A stretch of DNA of 64,000 bases from Thalassobaculum fulvum (GTDB lineage Bacteria; Pseudomonadota; Alphaproteobacteria; Thalassobaculales; Thalassobaculaceae). Position 1 is the first letter of the stretch. Each line of letters starts with the position of its first letter. The stretch covers positions 1 through 64,000 of the forward strand of contig NZ_BMZS01000005.1 of assembly GCF_014652915.1 (NCBI RefSeq), given 5' to 3'. The notes beneath the pieces are model-generated. The model saw nothing but the letters and a program-made list of their open reading frames with translations. It was not told the origin of the DNA and did not search any database. The position numbers were made by a program, and so were the translations under genes. This document shows, piece after piece, positions 8,330 to 17,069 of the stretch.

Positions 8330-9298
8330 TCAGTCGGCCGCCTTGTACAGGCCGGCCGCCTTGGCGACCCGCCGCCATTCCGCGAAGCTGTCCTGCCAGT
8401 AGCCGGCATAGGCCTTGAGGGCGAGGAAGCCGTCGCTTGTGCCGTGCTGCTTCAGCAGTGCCTGGACGTCCGGCGCATCGAGCGCGGCCTCGAAGAGCTT
8501 GGCGTAGTGCTGGGCCAGTTCGGGCTTGGCGCCCTTCGGCAGCATCGCTCCGCGGTCGATCGCGAAGGCCAGGTCGACGCCCTGCTCGCGCAGCGTCGGC
8601 ACCTCGGGAAGCTCGTTGGCGCGGGCCGGGGCGGTGATCGCGACGGCCTTCAGCAGGCCCTCCGGCACCAGGCGGCGGGCCAGCGCCAGGTTGATCTCGC
8701 CGACGTCCACCGTGCCGTTCAGCAGCGCCGACAGGCGTTGCCGGGTGCCCTCCATGAACACGTGCCGGAACGCGACCTTCGTCCGGTCCTCGATCAGCAG
8801 GAACAGGAAGTGGCTGGCGAGGCCCTCGGTGCTGGCGGCCGAGACGCCGTCGGCGCTGCCGGCCGCCCCCAGCATCTCGGGCAGGGTCGAGAACGGCGCC
8901 CCGGTGCGGGCGCCGACCACCATCGGCGTCCGGGTCAGGCGGGCGACCGGGGTCAGGTCGTCCCAGTTCACCGAGGACATCCCGGCCATGTAGCTGGTCA
9001 TCAGGCTCTGGTGGACCGCCAGCAGGGTGCAGCCGTCCGGGCGTGCCCTGGCCGCGATCTCGGTTCCCCGCACGCCCTCCTCGCCGCTGATGTTGACGAC
9101 CTCCAGACGGGGCTTCGCGCCGGCCCGGTTGGCGGCGTCGGCGAGGGCGCGGAAGATCAGGTCGGTGCCGCTGCCCGCGCCCCACGGCACGATCAGGCGG
9201 GCGGCCAGGCACGGCGGCTCGGCGCCGGCGGCCGGCCCGGCTGCGGTCGCGCAGAAGGCCAGCAGGGACGCCGCCAGCAGTGTCGTCGCGGATCGCAT
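8330..9298 (-). CDS. Tripartite tricarboxylate transporter substrate-binding protein
   Basis: A 322-residue periplasmic receptor of the TctC/Bug family. It has a signal peptide (1-26, ending AGAEP) and the family's LIVPWGAGSGTD start of the mature domain. It also has the PEVPTLREQGVDL segment near residue 238 and the C-terminal helical lobe. Such receptors bind carboxylates or related small acids and feed a TctAB membrane complex; no tctAB genes are nearby, so it may serve a transporter encoded elsewhere or sense its ligand. It is divergent from the aspartate dehydrogenase gene (61 bases apart). An AGGAGG lies 13 bases before the ATG, unusually distant. Confidence 0.88.
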   Translation of the reverse strand: MRSATTLLAASLLAFCATAAGPAAGAEPPCLAARLIVPWGAGSGTDLIFRALADAANRAGAKPRLEVVNISGEEGVRGTEIAARARPDGCTLLAVHQSLMTSYMAGMSSVNWDDLTPVARLTRTPMVVGARTGAPFSTLPEMLGAAGSADGVSAASTEGLASHFLFLLIEDRTKVAFRHVFMEGTRQRLSALLNGTVDVGEINLALARRLVPEGLLKAVAITAPARANELPEVPTLREQGVDLAFAIDRGAMLPKGAKPELAQHYAKLFEAALDAPDVQALLKQHGTSDGFLALKAYAGYWQDSFAEWRRVAKAAGLYKAAD

Positions 9299-9359
9299 CG
9301 TCGGCGGGTATCCTCCTGCACGCCTGGACTCACCCGCGGGCTGGGGCTAGGAACGCATC

Positions 9360-10223
9360 GTGGATCATCAACGTGTTAACGGCGAGGGCAAAGTGTCGGC
9401 ACAACCAGCGGCAGGAGCGTTGACGGTCGCGGTCGGTGGGCTGGGGGCGATCGGCCTGGCGGTCGCGAAGGCGCTGGACGAGGGGCGTCTCGAAGGGCTT
9501 CGCCTGACGGCCGTGTCGGCCCGGGACGTCGCCAAGGCACAGCGGGTGATGAGCGGCTTCGCCTCACCGGTGCCGGTGGTGCCGCTCGGCGAGCTGGCGG
9601 AGCACGCCGACGTGGTGGTGGAGTGCGTGCCGGCCGCTGCCTTCGCCGACGTCGCCGGTCCGGCGGTCGAGCGCGGCCGGATCTTCATGCCGATCAGCGT
9701 CGGGGCGATGCTGCGGCACATGGACCTGGTCGACCGGGCGCGCCGGACCGGGGCACGGATCATCGTGCCGACCGGGGCGCTGATCGGCCTGGACGCGGTT
9801 CGGGCGGCTGCCGAGGGCACCATCCGCGAGGTCCGGCTGGTCACCCGCAAGCCGCCGCTCGGCCTCGCCGGAGCACCCTATCTGGTCGAGAACGGCATCG
9901 CGGTCGAGGGGCTGACCGAGGCCAAGCGGGTGTTCGAGGGGACGGCGCGCGAGGGCGCGGCCGGCTTCCCGGCGAACGTGAACGTCGCGGCGGCGCTGTC
10001 GCTGGCCGGCATCGGACCGGACGCCACCCGCCTGGAGATCTGGGCGGACCCGGCGGTGACCCGGAACATGCACACCATCACCGTCGACGCCGACAGCGCG
10101 CGCTTCACGATGACCATCGAGAACGTGCCGAGCGAGGAGAATCCGAAGACCGGGAAGATCACCGCGCTCAGCGTGATCGCGGCACTTCGGCGGCTGACCG
10201 CCCCGCTGGTCGCCGGCACCTGA
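9360..10223 (+). CDS. Aspartate dehydrogenase (AspDH family)
   Basis: A 287-residue NAD(P)-dependent dehydrogenase. The Rossmann motif GGLGAIG is at residues 26-32. The C-terminal DUF108/AspDH domain contains the GFPANVNVAAALSLAGIGP signature and an HTITVDAD strand. The family converts L-aspartate to iminoaspartate, for NAD synthesis or amino-acid breakdown. A GTG at 9393 has a better-spaced GAGG and would give a 276-residue protein; either start keeps the whole domain. The divergent neighbour is a carboxylate receptor, which could point to a catabolic role, but this is weak. Confidence 0.85.
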   Translation: MDHQRVNGEGKVSAQPAAGALTVAVGGLGAIGLAVAKALDEGRLEGLRLTAVSARDVAKAQRVMSGFASPVPVVPLGELAEHADVVVECVPAAAFADVAGPAVERGRIFMPISVGAMLRHMDLVDRARRTGARIIVPTGALIGLDAVRAAAEGTIREVRLVTRKPPLGLAGAPYLVENGIAVEGLTEAKRVFEGTAREGAAGFPANVNVAAALSLAGIGPDATRLEIWADPAVTRNMHTITVDADSARFTMTIENVPSEENPKTGKITALSVIAALRRLTAPLVAGT

Positions 10224-10271
10224 TACGACGCGAACCGAGGCCGCGGCCCCGCCGACCGCCGGGAGGCCGAC

Positions 10272-12779
10272 TCACGCCAGCAGGTTCAGCCCGAGCCCGC
10301 TGCCCTGCGGGAGGATCGAGCCGATCTGGCTGGCGATCGCCGCCTGGGCGTTGTAGGCGCCGCCCTGTACCGAGACGCCCTGGGCCTCCAGGTCCTTCTG
10401 GACGAGGTAGCGCTCGATGAACCTGAGGGCCTCATCGGTGTACTCGATCGGCTTGAGGAACTCGCTCGCCCCGCCGCCGTCGCCCTCCAGCAGGGTCCGC
10501 TCCTCGGTGATGACCGACTGCTGCACCTTCAGAGCATAGGTCTCGGCCTTCAGGTTGGCCTGGGCCCGCCCGGCGGTGAACAGCAGGTCGTTCAATGCTG
10601 AGGTGCGCTGAGCGATGGTGCCGCCGGTCAGCACCGTGGTCGAGAACGCCTCGAGGTTGGCCAGGAAGTCGCCCTTGAAGCCGTCCTGCGAGTCCACGAA
10701 GATCGTCGAACCGAGGGAATCGAGGTTGACGCGCAGGTCGTTGGCGGTCGGCGACAGCAGGTTGACCTTGTCGGACTGCGCACCTTCGAGCGTCGTATCG
10801 AGGTCGGACTGGATCTTGCGGATCTGGGCGTCCAGCGCACCGCGCGGGTCGAGCGTGCTGAACGCGAAGTCGAGGACCTTCTGGTCGCGGGTCAGGTTGT
10901 CGACCGTGTCCTGCAGCGCGACCTTGTAGACGTCGTCGATGTCGGTCTTGAGCTGGGCCGCGTTGCCGGCGGTGATGGTACCGGGCAGCGCCGCCAGGAT
11001 GTCGTTGGCGAGGTCGCCGCCCTCGGCCCGGACGTCCGTGCCGGTCTGCACGGTGTAGGTCGTGGGACCGGCGGTCAGCAGATTGTCCAGGTTCACCGTC
11101 GTGGTGCCGTCGGTGATCGACCCGGCGTTCTGGATCAGGTCGGTCAGCTGGGCGACCCGGTCGGCGTATTCGGTGTTGATCGCCGTCAGATCGGCGCCCG
11201 GATCGGTGGCGTCGACCGCCAGCGCCCGGATGTCGTCGAGCACGCTCTCGATGGTCGCCGCCCGATCCAGGGCGTCGACCGTCGACTCGAAGCCGAGGGC
11301 CAGCTGGTCTGTGTTGAGCTCGGCCGCGAAGTCGACCGCGGCGAGGGCGTTGTTGATGCTGGCGACGTTGATCTGGGTCTGGAACTCGGCCGCCTTGAAC
11401 GAGCTCTTGGCGGCGTCGAAGTTGGCGTCGACGGCGTCCAGGTCGGTCGCGAGCGAGGCGAAGCTGGCGTTGGCGACCCCGTCCCGGAAGGTCTGCAGGT
11501 CGCCCAGGAAGCCGGCCAGGTCGGTCGACTTTGTGACCACACGGGTCCCGTCGGTGTCGATCGTGGCCGACAGCTCGTCGGCGGTGGTGTCGGTGCCGGC
11601 CGGCAGCGCGCCGCCGGTGCCGTTGCGTAGCAGGTTCTGGGTCGTGCCGCCGTTCGGGTCGTAGTAGGTCGCCCCGCTGATGTATCCGCTGTCGCCCAGG
11701 ATCTTGTCGGCGATCGCGATGAAGTCGTCCTGGATGCCGGTCAGCTCGTCCGCGGACCCGGCGTTGCGGGCCTTGTTGTACAGCGCCTCCAGCTCGGTCA
11801 GGGCCGCGCGCGTATCGAGCACGGCGCCGTTGGCCGCCGCCACCAGGCCGCGCTGCTTCAGGAGGTCGGGGATCGCCGCCTGCTGGACCGTGATCTCGGC
11901 AGCGTTGACGCCGGCCGGATCGGTGAACGAATCGTAGTCGGCATACTTGACCCGCAGGCCCTCGAGCTGGCTGACCAGGGTGTCGACGACGGTCTGGCTC
12001 TTCTGGATCGCAGCGTTCGCGGTGCTGATGCTGGTCAGGTCGCCGTTGAGGATGTCCAGGCGGTTGCGGGTGCTCGCCGTCGAACTCGACGTCTTGAAGG
12101 CGTCGAGCTTCAGCTTGGCGTCGATCAGCGCCGCCTGCTTCTGAACCGACTGGTTGGCGATCTGCGCCGGCAGCTTCAGGGCATCGGTGACGATCGTCCG
12201 CAGCGGCAGGTCGCCGAGGATCTCGTAGGTGCTGTCGACCGTGCCGATCCGGCGCAGGAAGAACAGAGCGTCCCGCAGCGCGGGGTTCTGGGCACCCAGC
12301 GACTTTTCGAACGCGTTGGTCAGGTACTTGTCGATGATCTGGGACTGCTTGTCCGAGATCCGCAGGTTCTTGAGCCCGAACTGGGGGGTGTCGAGGAACT
12401 TGGCGATCTCGCCGAACCGGCTGTCGGCCAGGCGGTTGGCGAACGAGTTGATCTCGTTCGGGTCGCTGTTGAAGACCGCCTTCAGCTTGCCCGGGTTGTT
12501 GAGCTCGCTCTCCAGGCCGAAGGCGGAGAGCAGGAAGGTCAGGGTCTTGCGGTCCTTCAGCAGGTCGTCGACCGTGTCGAGCTTGCCGACCGCCTTCTTG
12601 AACTCGTTGAGGTCGCGCTTGATGTCCTCGCGGTTGGCGAACGCCTGCCGCGCGGCGACCTGGTCTCTCTGATAGTTCTTGAATCCGACCAGCGCGGAGA
12701 CCGTGGGCGCACCTGTCGAACCCGACAGGAGACTCGACCCGCCTCCCAGAATGCCCAGCGCCAGCTCTGCGTTCGACAC
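10272..12779 (-). CDS. Large DUF1217 family protein
   Basis: An 835-residue protein. The DUF1217 domain occupies about residues 30-170, with the hallmark run LKDRKTLTFLLSAFGLE and SRFGEIAKFLDTPQFG. The family is found in flagellated Alphaproteobacteria near flagellar genes, and its role is unclear. The long remainder (about 200-800) is Asp/Thr/Ala-rich with heptad-like helical stretches and almost no Cys, Trp or His, like filament- or tail-type structural proteins. The GTG at 12779 has AGGAG eight bases upstream; the longer upstream frame is GC-rich noise. It stands alone, convergent with the aspartate dehydrogenase. It is much longer than typical family members. Confidence 0.75.
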   Translation of the reverse strand: MSNAELALGILGGGSSLLSGSTGAPTVSALVGFKNYQRDQVAARQAFANREDIKRDLNEFKKAVGKLDTVDDLLKDRKTLTFLLSAFGLESELNNPGKLKAVFNSDPNEINSFANRLADSRFGEIAKFLDTPQFGLKNLRISDKQSQIIDKYLTNAFEKSLGAQNPALRDALFFLRRIGTVDSTYEILGDLPLRTIVTDALKLPAQIANQSVQKQAALIDAKLKLDAFKTSSSTASTRNRLDILNGDLTSISTANAAIQKSQTVVDTLVSQLEGLRVKYADYDSFTDPAGVNAAEITVQQAAIPDLLKQRGLVAAANGAVLDTRAALTELEALYNKARNAGSADELTGIQDDFIAIADKILGDSGYISGATYYDPNGGTTQNLLRNGTGGALPAGTDTTADELSATIDTDGTRVVTKSTDLAGFLGDLQTFRDGVANASFASLATDLDAVDANFDAAKSSFKAAEFQTQINVASINNALAAVDFAAELNTDQLALGFESTVDALDRAATIESVLDDIRALAVDATDPGADLTAINTEYADRVAQLTDLIQNAGSITDGTTTVNLDNLLTAGPTTYTVQTGTDVRAEGGDLANDILAALPGTITAGNAAQLKTDIDDVYKVALQDTVDNLTRDQKVLDFAFSTLDPRGALDAQIRKIQSDLDTTLEGAQSDKVNLLSPTANDLRVNLDSLGSTIFVDSQDGFKGDFLANLEAFSTTVLTGGTIAQRTSALNDLLFTAGRAQANLKAETYALKVQQSVITEERTLLEGDGGGASEFLKPIEYTDEALRFIERYLVQKDLEAQGVSVQGGAYNAQAAIASQIGSILPQGSGLGLNLLA

Positions 12780-13016
12780 GGCAAAGACTCCTGTTTCTGC
12801 CGCAGGCCCCGTGGTGCACGCGCACGCCGGAACCAGCCGTTTCTCGGCCACCTGACACCATACGCGATCCGGCCGATCCCGGCAAACGATTCCGGGGGGG
12901 GCGGCGGCCCCGCCCGGGCGGCGGCGTCCCGTCCCGGCAAACCTTGCCCAGCGATCCGGCCCGCACCTATAGTGGCCGCCTTCCTCCATGCGAGAACCGC
13001 GCCAGCGAGAGCACCG

Positions 13017-14807
13017 ATGTTCACCACCCGCCCCGAGATCCGCGGAACCTTCGGCGTCGTCACGTCAACGCACTGGGTGGCGTCGGCCGTCGGCATGGCC
13101 GTGCTCGAGCGCGGCGGCAACGCCTTCGACGCGGCGGTCGCCTGCGGCTTCACCCTGCAGGTCGTCGAGCCGCACCTGAACGGTCCCGGCGGCGACCTGC
13201 CGGCGGTGTTCTACAGCAAGCGCGAGGACCGGGTCCGGGTGCTGTGCGCCCAGGGGCCGTCGCCGGCCGCGGCGACCATCGACGCCTACCGCGGCCTCGG
13301 CCTGGACCTGGTTCCCGGCAGCGGGTTCCTGGCGGCGGTCGTGCCGGGCGCGTTCGACGGCTGGCTGACCCTGCTGCGCGACTACGGCACCCGGTCGCTG
13401 CGCGAGGTTCTCGAACCGGCGATCGGCTACGCCCGCAACGGCTACCCGGTGGTCGATCGCATCACCGCGACCGTGGAGACCGTGCGCGAGCTGTTCGAGA
13501 CCGAGTGGCCGACCTCGGCGGCGGTCTACCTCAAGGGCGGCAAGCCGCCGCAGCCGGGCTCCTTGTTCGCCAACCCGGCGATGGCCGAGACCTATGCGCG
13601 CATCCTGGCCGAGGCCGAGGCCGGCGGCGGCTCGCGCGAGGCGGTGATCGATCGGGCCCGGGCGATCTGGGCGACGGGCTGGGTGGCCCAGGCGGTCCAC
13701 AGCTTCGTGCACGCCGAGCCGCTGATGGACGTCTCGGGCCGCCGGCACCGCGGCCTGCTGACCGCCGACGACATGGCCGGGTGGCAGGCCGGCTACGAGG
13801 ATCCGGCGACCTACGACTACGGCCGCTACCGGGTCTGCAAGGCCGGGCCGTGGAGCCAGGGGCCGACCCTGCTGCAATCGCTGGCGATCCTCGACGGCAT
13901 GGGGGTCGGCGACATGGATCCGACCGGCCCCGACTTCGTCCACGCGGTCGTCGAGGCGATGAAGCTGGCGTTCGCCGACCGCGAGGCGTTCTACGGCGAT
14001 CCGGACTTCGTCGACGTGCCGATGCAGGTCCTGCTGTCGAAGCCGTACAACGACGGGCGGCGCGCGCTGATCGGCGACCGCGCCTCGCTCGATCTGCGGC
14101 CGGGAACGGTGCCGGGCTACGAGCGCTCGCTGGACGCCGCGCTCGGGGTCGACGCCTCGGTCGACCCGCGGGCACTGGAGAGCATGGGAGTCGGCGAGCC
14201 GACGGTGTCGAAGAGCGGAGTATCCTCCGGCGACACCGTGCACATGGACATCATCGACAACCAGGGGAACATGTTCAGCGCCACGCCGAGCGGCGGCTGG
14301 CTGCAGTCGTCGCCGATCATCCCGGAACTCGGGTTCTGCCTCGGCAACCGGGCCCAGATGTTCTGGCTGGACGAGCGGTCGCCGTCGGCCCTGGCCCCGA
14401 AGAAGCGGCCGCGCACCACGCTGTCGCCGGGCTTCGCGCTGCGCGACGGTGAGCCGTACCTGGCGTTCGGCACGCCGGGCGGCGACCAGCAGGATCAGTG
14501 GTCGCTGCTGCTGTTCCTGCACCATGCCGACCACGGCATGAACCTGCAGGAGGCGATCGACTGCCCGGCGTTCCACAGCGAGCACTTCCCGAGCTCGTTC
14601 TGGCCGCGCGGCCGCAAGCCGGGCCGGGTGGTCGTCGAGGGACGGTTCCCGCAGGCGACGGTCGACGGGCTGACCGCGCGCGGGCACGACGTCCAGGTCG
14701 GCGAGGACTGGTCGGAGGGTCGTCTGACCGCGGCGGCGAAGGACGGCGACATGCTGAAGGCGGCCGCCAATCCGCGAGGCATGCAGGGATACGCTGTCGG
14801 GCGGTGA
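13017..14807 (+). CDS. ggt: Gamma-glutamyltransferase family protein
   Basis: A 596-residue Ntn-hydrolase of the GGT family. The N-terminal large-subunit signature AVLERGGNAFDAAVA is at about 27-41. The likely nucleophile and self-cleavage point is Thr407 in SSGDTVHMD. A small-subunit GTPGGDQQDQW motif follows. Family members cleave gamma-glutamyl bonds, for example of glutathione, or acylate amino acids. There is no clear signal peptide, so a cytoplasmic location is likely, unlike classical periplasmic Ggt. The ATG at 13017 is chosen because the preceding codons are non-coding in character. Confidence 0.88.
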   Translation: MFTTRPEIRGTFGVVTSTHWVASAVGMAVLERGGNAFDAAVACGFTLQVVEPHLNGPGGDLPAVFYSKREDRVRVLCAQGPSPAAATIDAYRGLGLDLVPGSGFLAAVVPGAFDGWLTLLRDYGTRSLREVLEPAIGYARNGYPVVDRITATVETVRELFETEWPTSAAVYLKGGKPPQPGSLFANPAMAETYARILAEAEAGGGSREAVIDRARAIWATGWVAQAVHSFVHAEPLMDVSGRRHRGLLTADDMAGWQAGYEDPATYDYGRYRVCKAGPWSQGPTLLQSLAILDGMGVGDMDPTGPDFVHAVVEAMKLAFADREAFYGDPDFVDVPMQVLLSKPYNDGRRALIGDRASLDLRPGTVPGYERSLDAALGVDASVDPRALESMGVGEPTVSKSGVSSGDTVHMDIIDNQGNMFSATPSGGWLQSSPIIPELGFCLGNRAQMFWLDERSPSALAPKKRPRTTLSPGFALRDGEPYLAFGTPGGDQQDQWSLLLFLHHADHGMNLQEAIDCPAFHSEHFPSSFWPRGRKPGRVVVEGRFPQATVDGLTARGHDVQVGEDWSEGRLTAAAKDGDMLKAAANPRGMQGYAVGR

Positions 14808-14861
14808 TCGGAGCAACCGAGGGGGCGTCGCCGGGGCCGACCGCCGGGCGGCGCGGATGGG

Positions 14862-15134
14862 ATGCCAGGTCTCTCGGAACAGGAGGCGCTCGAGCTGTTC
14901 GCGCGCTGCGTTGCCGAGGTCGTCGGCGAGCGCACCGAGGCGTACCGCGACATGCTGAGGGCGGTGCAGAGCGGGCAGGTGGTGGACCTGCTGCTGGCGC
15001 AGTCGTCGTTCGATTCGCTGAAGCCGGAGGCCCGCCGGCGCATCTCGGAACTGGTGCAGGACCTGGTCGCCCAGCACATGGCCGGCGACATCGACGCGAC
15101 GGATCCGGATGCGGTATCGCGGGAACCGGACTGA
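14862..15134 (+). CDS. Small hypothetical protein
   Basis: A 90-residue, mostly helical, acidic protein with no family I recognise. Codon bias is gene-like throughout. It starts 54 bases after the gamma-glutamyltransferase stop. It is convergent with another small unknown gene at 15145. Confidence 0.55.
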   Translation: MPGLSEQEALELFARCVAEVVGERTEAYRDMLRAVQSGQVVDLLLAQSSFDSLKPEARRRISELVQDLVAQHMAGDIDATDPDAVSREPD

Positions 15135-15144
15135 ACGCGGCGAT

Positions 15145-15423
15145 TCAAGATTTCGGCGGAAAGTATCCGATGGTGGCCAGGCCGTTGCTCAGGTACTCGC
15201 GGAGGTACAGCGCCATGTCCGGCGACAGCTCCACCAGCGCGATGCGGCCGTCCTCCCGGCGGATCTTGAGCAGCAGCCCGTCCTCGGTCAGCTCGAGCGC
15301 GAACGAGGCAGCCTTCGGCGCCGCCGCCGGCTGGCGGTCGGCGTCGGTCACGGCCGGCTGGGCCTTGACCATTTCCTTCCAGCTGTCGTCGGCCGGCTCT
15401 GCCATCGACAAGTCCGCTTTCAT
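15145..15423 (-). CDS. Small hypothetical protein
   Basis: A 92-residue protein. The C-terminal half (about residues 40-85) has a beta-rich LELTEDGLLLKIRREDGR segment and ends in YLREYLSNGLATIGYF; the N-terminal half is Ala/Pro-rich and probably disordered. No family is recognised. It is divergent from the FliL gene (96 bases between starts), so shared regulation is possible. A start at 15405 is equally plausible. Confidence 0.55.
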   Translation of the reverse strand: MKADLSMAEPADDSWKEMVKAQPAVTDADRQPAAAPKAASFALELTEDGLLLKIRREDGRIALVELSPDMALYLREYLSNGLATIGYFPPKS

Positions 15424-15519
15424 CCGCAGGGCGTGGTCGCACGGGGTTCGGTCGGCTAAACCTAGGGCCAGTTGTGCGCGATCTCAATCGATCGGCCGAG
15501 TTGTGCGGACCCGCCCGTC

Positions 15520-16014
15520 ATGAAGAAGCTCATCCTGTTCGTGCTGCTGCCGCTGCTGCTGTTGATCGGCGCCGGTCTGGGTGCGCTGGTGGCGGGCCTG
15601 GTGCCGGGGGTCGCGATCCCCGGCTTCGGCGGCGGCCAGCAGGCCGCGCACGAGGAGGAGAAGCAGCAGGACCCCGGCGCACCGCCGACCAGCAAGCCGA
15701 GCCCGCCCGGATCGAGCATCTACGTGCTGCCGGAGTTCGTGGTGAACCTGCAGACCAACCGGAGCTATCCGGTGTTCCTGCTGTTGAGCCTGGCGGTCGA
15801 GATGCGCGACGAGGGCGTGCGCCCGACGATGGCGGCACAGGAGCCGCGGATCCGCGACGCCATGATCATCTACCTGAGCAGCCTGACGCCGAGCGACCTG
15901 AACGGCTATGACGGCATCCAGCGGGTCCGCGACAACGCCTGGAAGATCCTGCACAAGTTCGTGCCGGCCGACGAGGTGATCAACGTGCAGATCGCCAAGC
16001 TGACCGTGAAGTGA
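15520..16014 (+). CDS. fliL: FliL family flagellar basal-body-associated protein
   Basis: A 164-residue single-pass inner-membrane protein. It has an N-terminal transmembrane helix (5-27), a Gln/Glu/Pro-rich linker, and a periplasmic FliL domain from about 67 (YVLPEFVVNLQTN) to the end (VINVQIAKLTVK). FliL forms rings around flagellar stators and supports torque. No other flagellar genes are beside it, so it may be an orphan paralogue. The ATG at 15520 places the helix at the N-terminus as in the family; the longer open frame adds unsupported residues. Confidence 0.8.
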   Translation: MKKLILFVLLPLLLLIGAGLGALVAGLVPGVAIPGFGGGQQAAHEEEKQQDPGAPPTSKPSPPGSSIYVLPEFVVNLQTNRSYPVFLLLSLAVEMRDEGVRPTMAAQEPRIRDAMIIYLSSLTPSDLNGYDGIQRVRDNAWKILHKFVPADEVINVQIAKLTVK

Positions 16015-16077
16015 CGGCCGGGAACCGCCCGAGCCGCAACGCCTGACCGCCGCAATGCCCCACCGATGAGGACCCCG

Positions 16078-17067
16078 ATGCCCCGAACCCTGTCCGTCGC
16101 CATGGAGAGTTGGCCGATCCGCGGCGTGTTCCGGATCTCCCGAGGAGCGCGAACCGAGGCGCAGGTCGTGGTCGCCACGATCCGCGACGGCGATGCCGTC
16201 GGGCGTGGCGAATGCGTGCCTTACCCGCGCTACGGCGAGAGCGTCGAGAGCGTGATCGGGGAGATCCGCGGCGTGGCCGACGCGATCGCCGGCGGCCTCG
16301 ACCGCGAGGGCCTGCTGTCGGCGCTGCCGGCGGGCGCTGCCCGCAACGCCGTCGACTGCGCGCTCTGGGACCTGGAGGCCAAGCGGTCGGGCATCCCGGT
16401 GTGGCGGGCCGCCGGACTGGCGTCGGCACCGGGCACGGTGACGACGGTGTTCACCCTGTCGGTCGACACGCCGGAGGCGATGGGCGAGGCCGCCGCCCGC
16501 AACGCCGACCGGCCGCTGCTGAAGCTGAAGATGACCGGCGACGGCCTGGATCTCGACCGGGTCGCGCGGATCCACGCCAACGCTCCGGGGGCCCGCCTGG
16601 TGGTCGATGCCAACGAGGCCTGGGACGTCGCGACCTACCGGGACCTGGCGCCGAGGCTGCGCGAGCTGGCGGTCGAGATGATCGAGCAGCCGCTGCCGGC
16701 CAAGGACGATTCCGGGCTGCTCGGGCTGGAGCGCCCGGTGCCGGTGTGCGCCGACGAGAGCTGCCACGACACCGCGACCCTCGACGCGCTCGCCGGCAAG
16801 TACGACAAGATCAACATCAAGCTCGACAAGACCGGCGGCCTGACCGAGGCGCTGCGCCTGCGCGCCGAAGCCGAGCGTCGCGGATTCGGCATCATGGTCG
16901 GCTGCATGATCGGCACCTCGCTCGGCATGGCGCCGGGCATGCTGGTGGCGCAGGGCGTCGACCTGGTCGACCTCGACGCGCCGCTGCTGCTGGCGAAGGA
17001 CCGCGAGCCCGGCATGCGCTATGACGGCAGCATCGTGTACCCGGCCGACACCGCACTCTGGGGCTGA
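16078..17067 (+). CDS. Dipeptide epimerase, enolase superfamily (L-Ala-D/L-Glu or DgcA type)
   Basis: A 329-residue muconate-lactonizing-subgroup enolase-superfamily enzyme. The K-x-K motif is K149-L-K151. Metal ligands are D177 (VVDAN), E203 (IEQP) and D226 (ADES). The opposite catalytic lysine is K248 in NIKLDKTGG. These fit L-Ala-D/L-Glu epimerase, used in peptidoglycan peptide recycling; the related DgcA acts with DUF1611 proteins on N-acetylglutamate, and such a protein is at 7006-8013. The sequence alone does not separate these. The ATG at 16078 follows GATGAGGACC. The next gene starts two bases after the stop. Confidence 0.87.
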   Translation: MPRTLSVAMESWPIRGVFRISRGARTEAQVVVATIRDGDAVGRGECVPYPRYGESVESVIGEIRGVADAIAGGLDREGLLSALPAGAARNAVDCALWDLEAKRSGIPVWRAAGLASAPGTVTTVFTLSVDTPEAMGEAAARNADRPLLKLKMTGDGLDLDRVARIHANAPGARLVVDANEAWDVATYRDLAPRLRELAVEMIEQPLPAKDDSGLLGLERPVPVCADESCHDTATLDALAGKYDKINIKLDKTGGLTEALRLRAEAERRGFGIMVGCMIGTSLGMAPGMLVAQGVDLVDLDAPLLLAKDREPGMRYDGSIVYPADTALWG

Positions 17068-17069
17068 CC

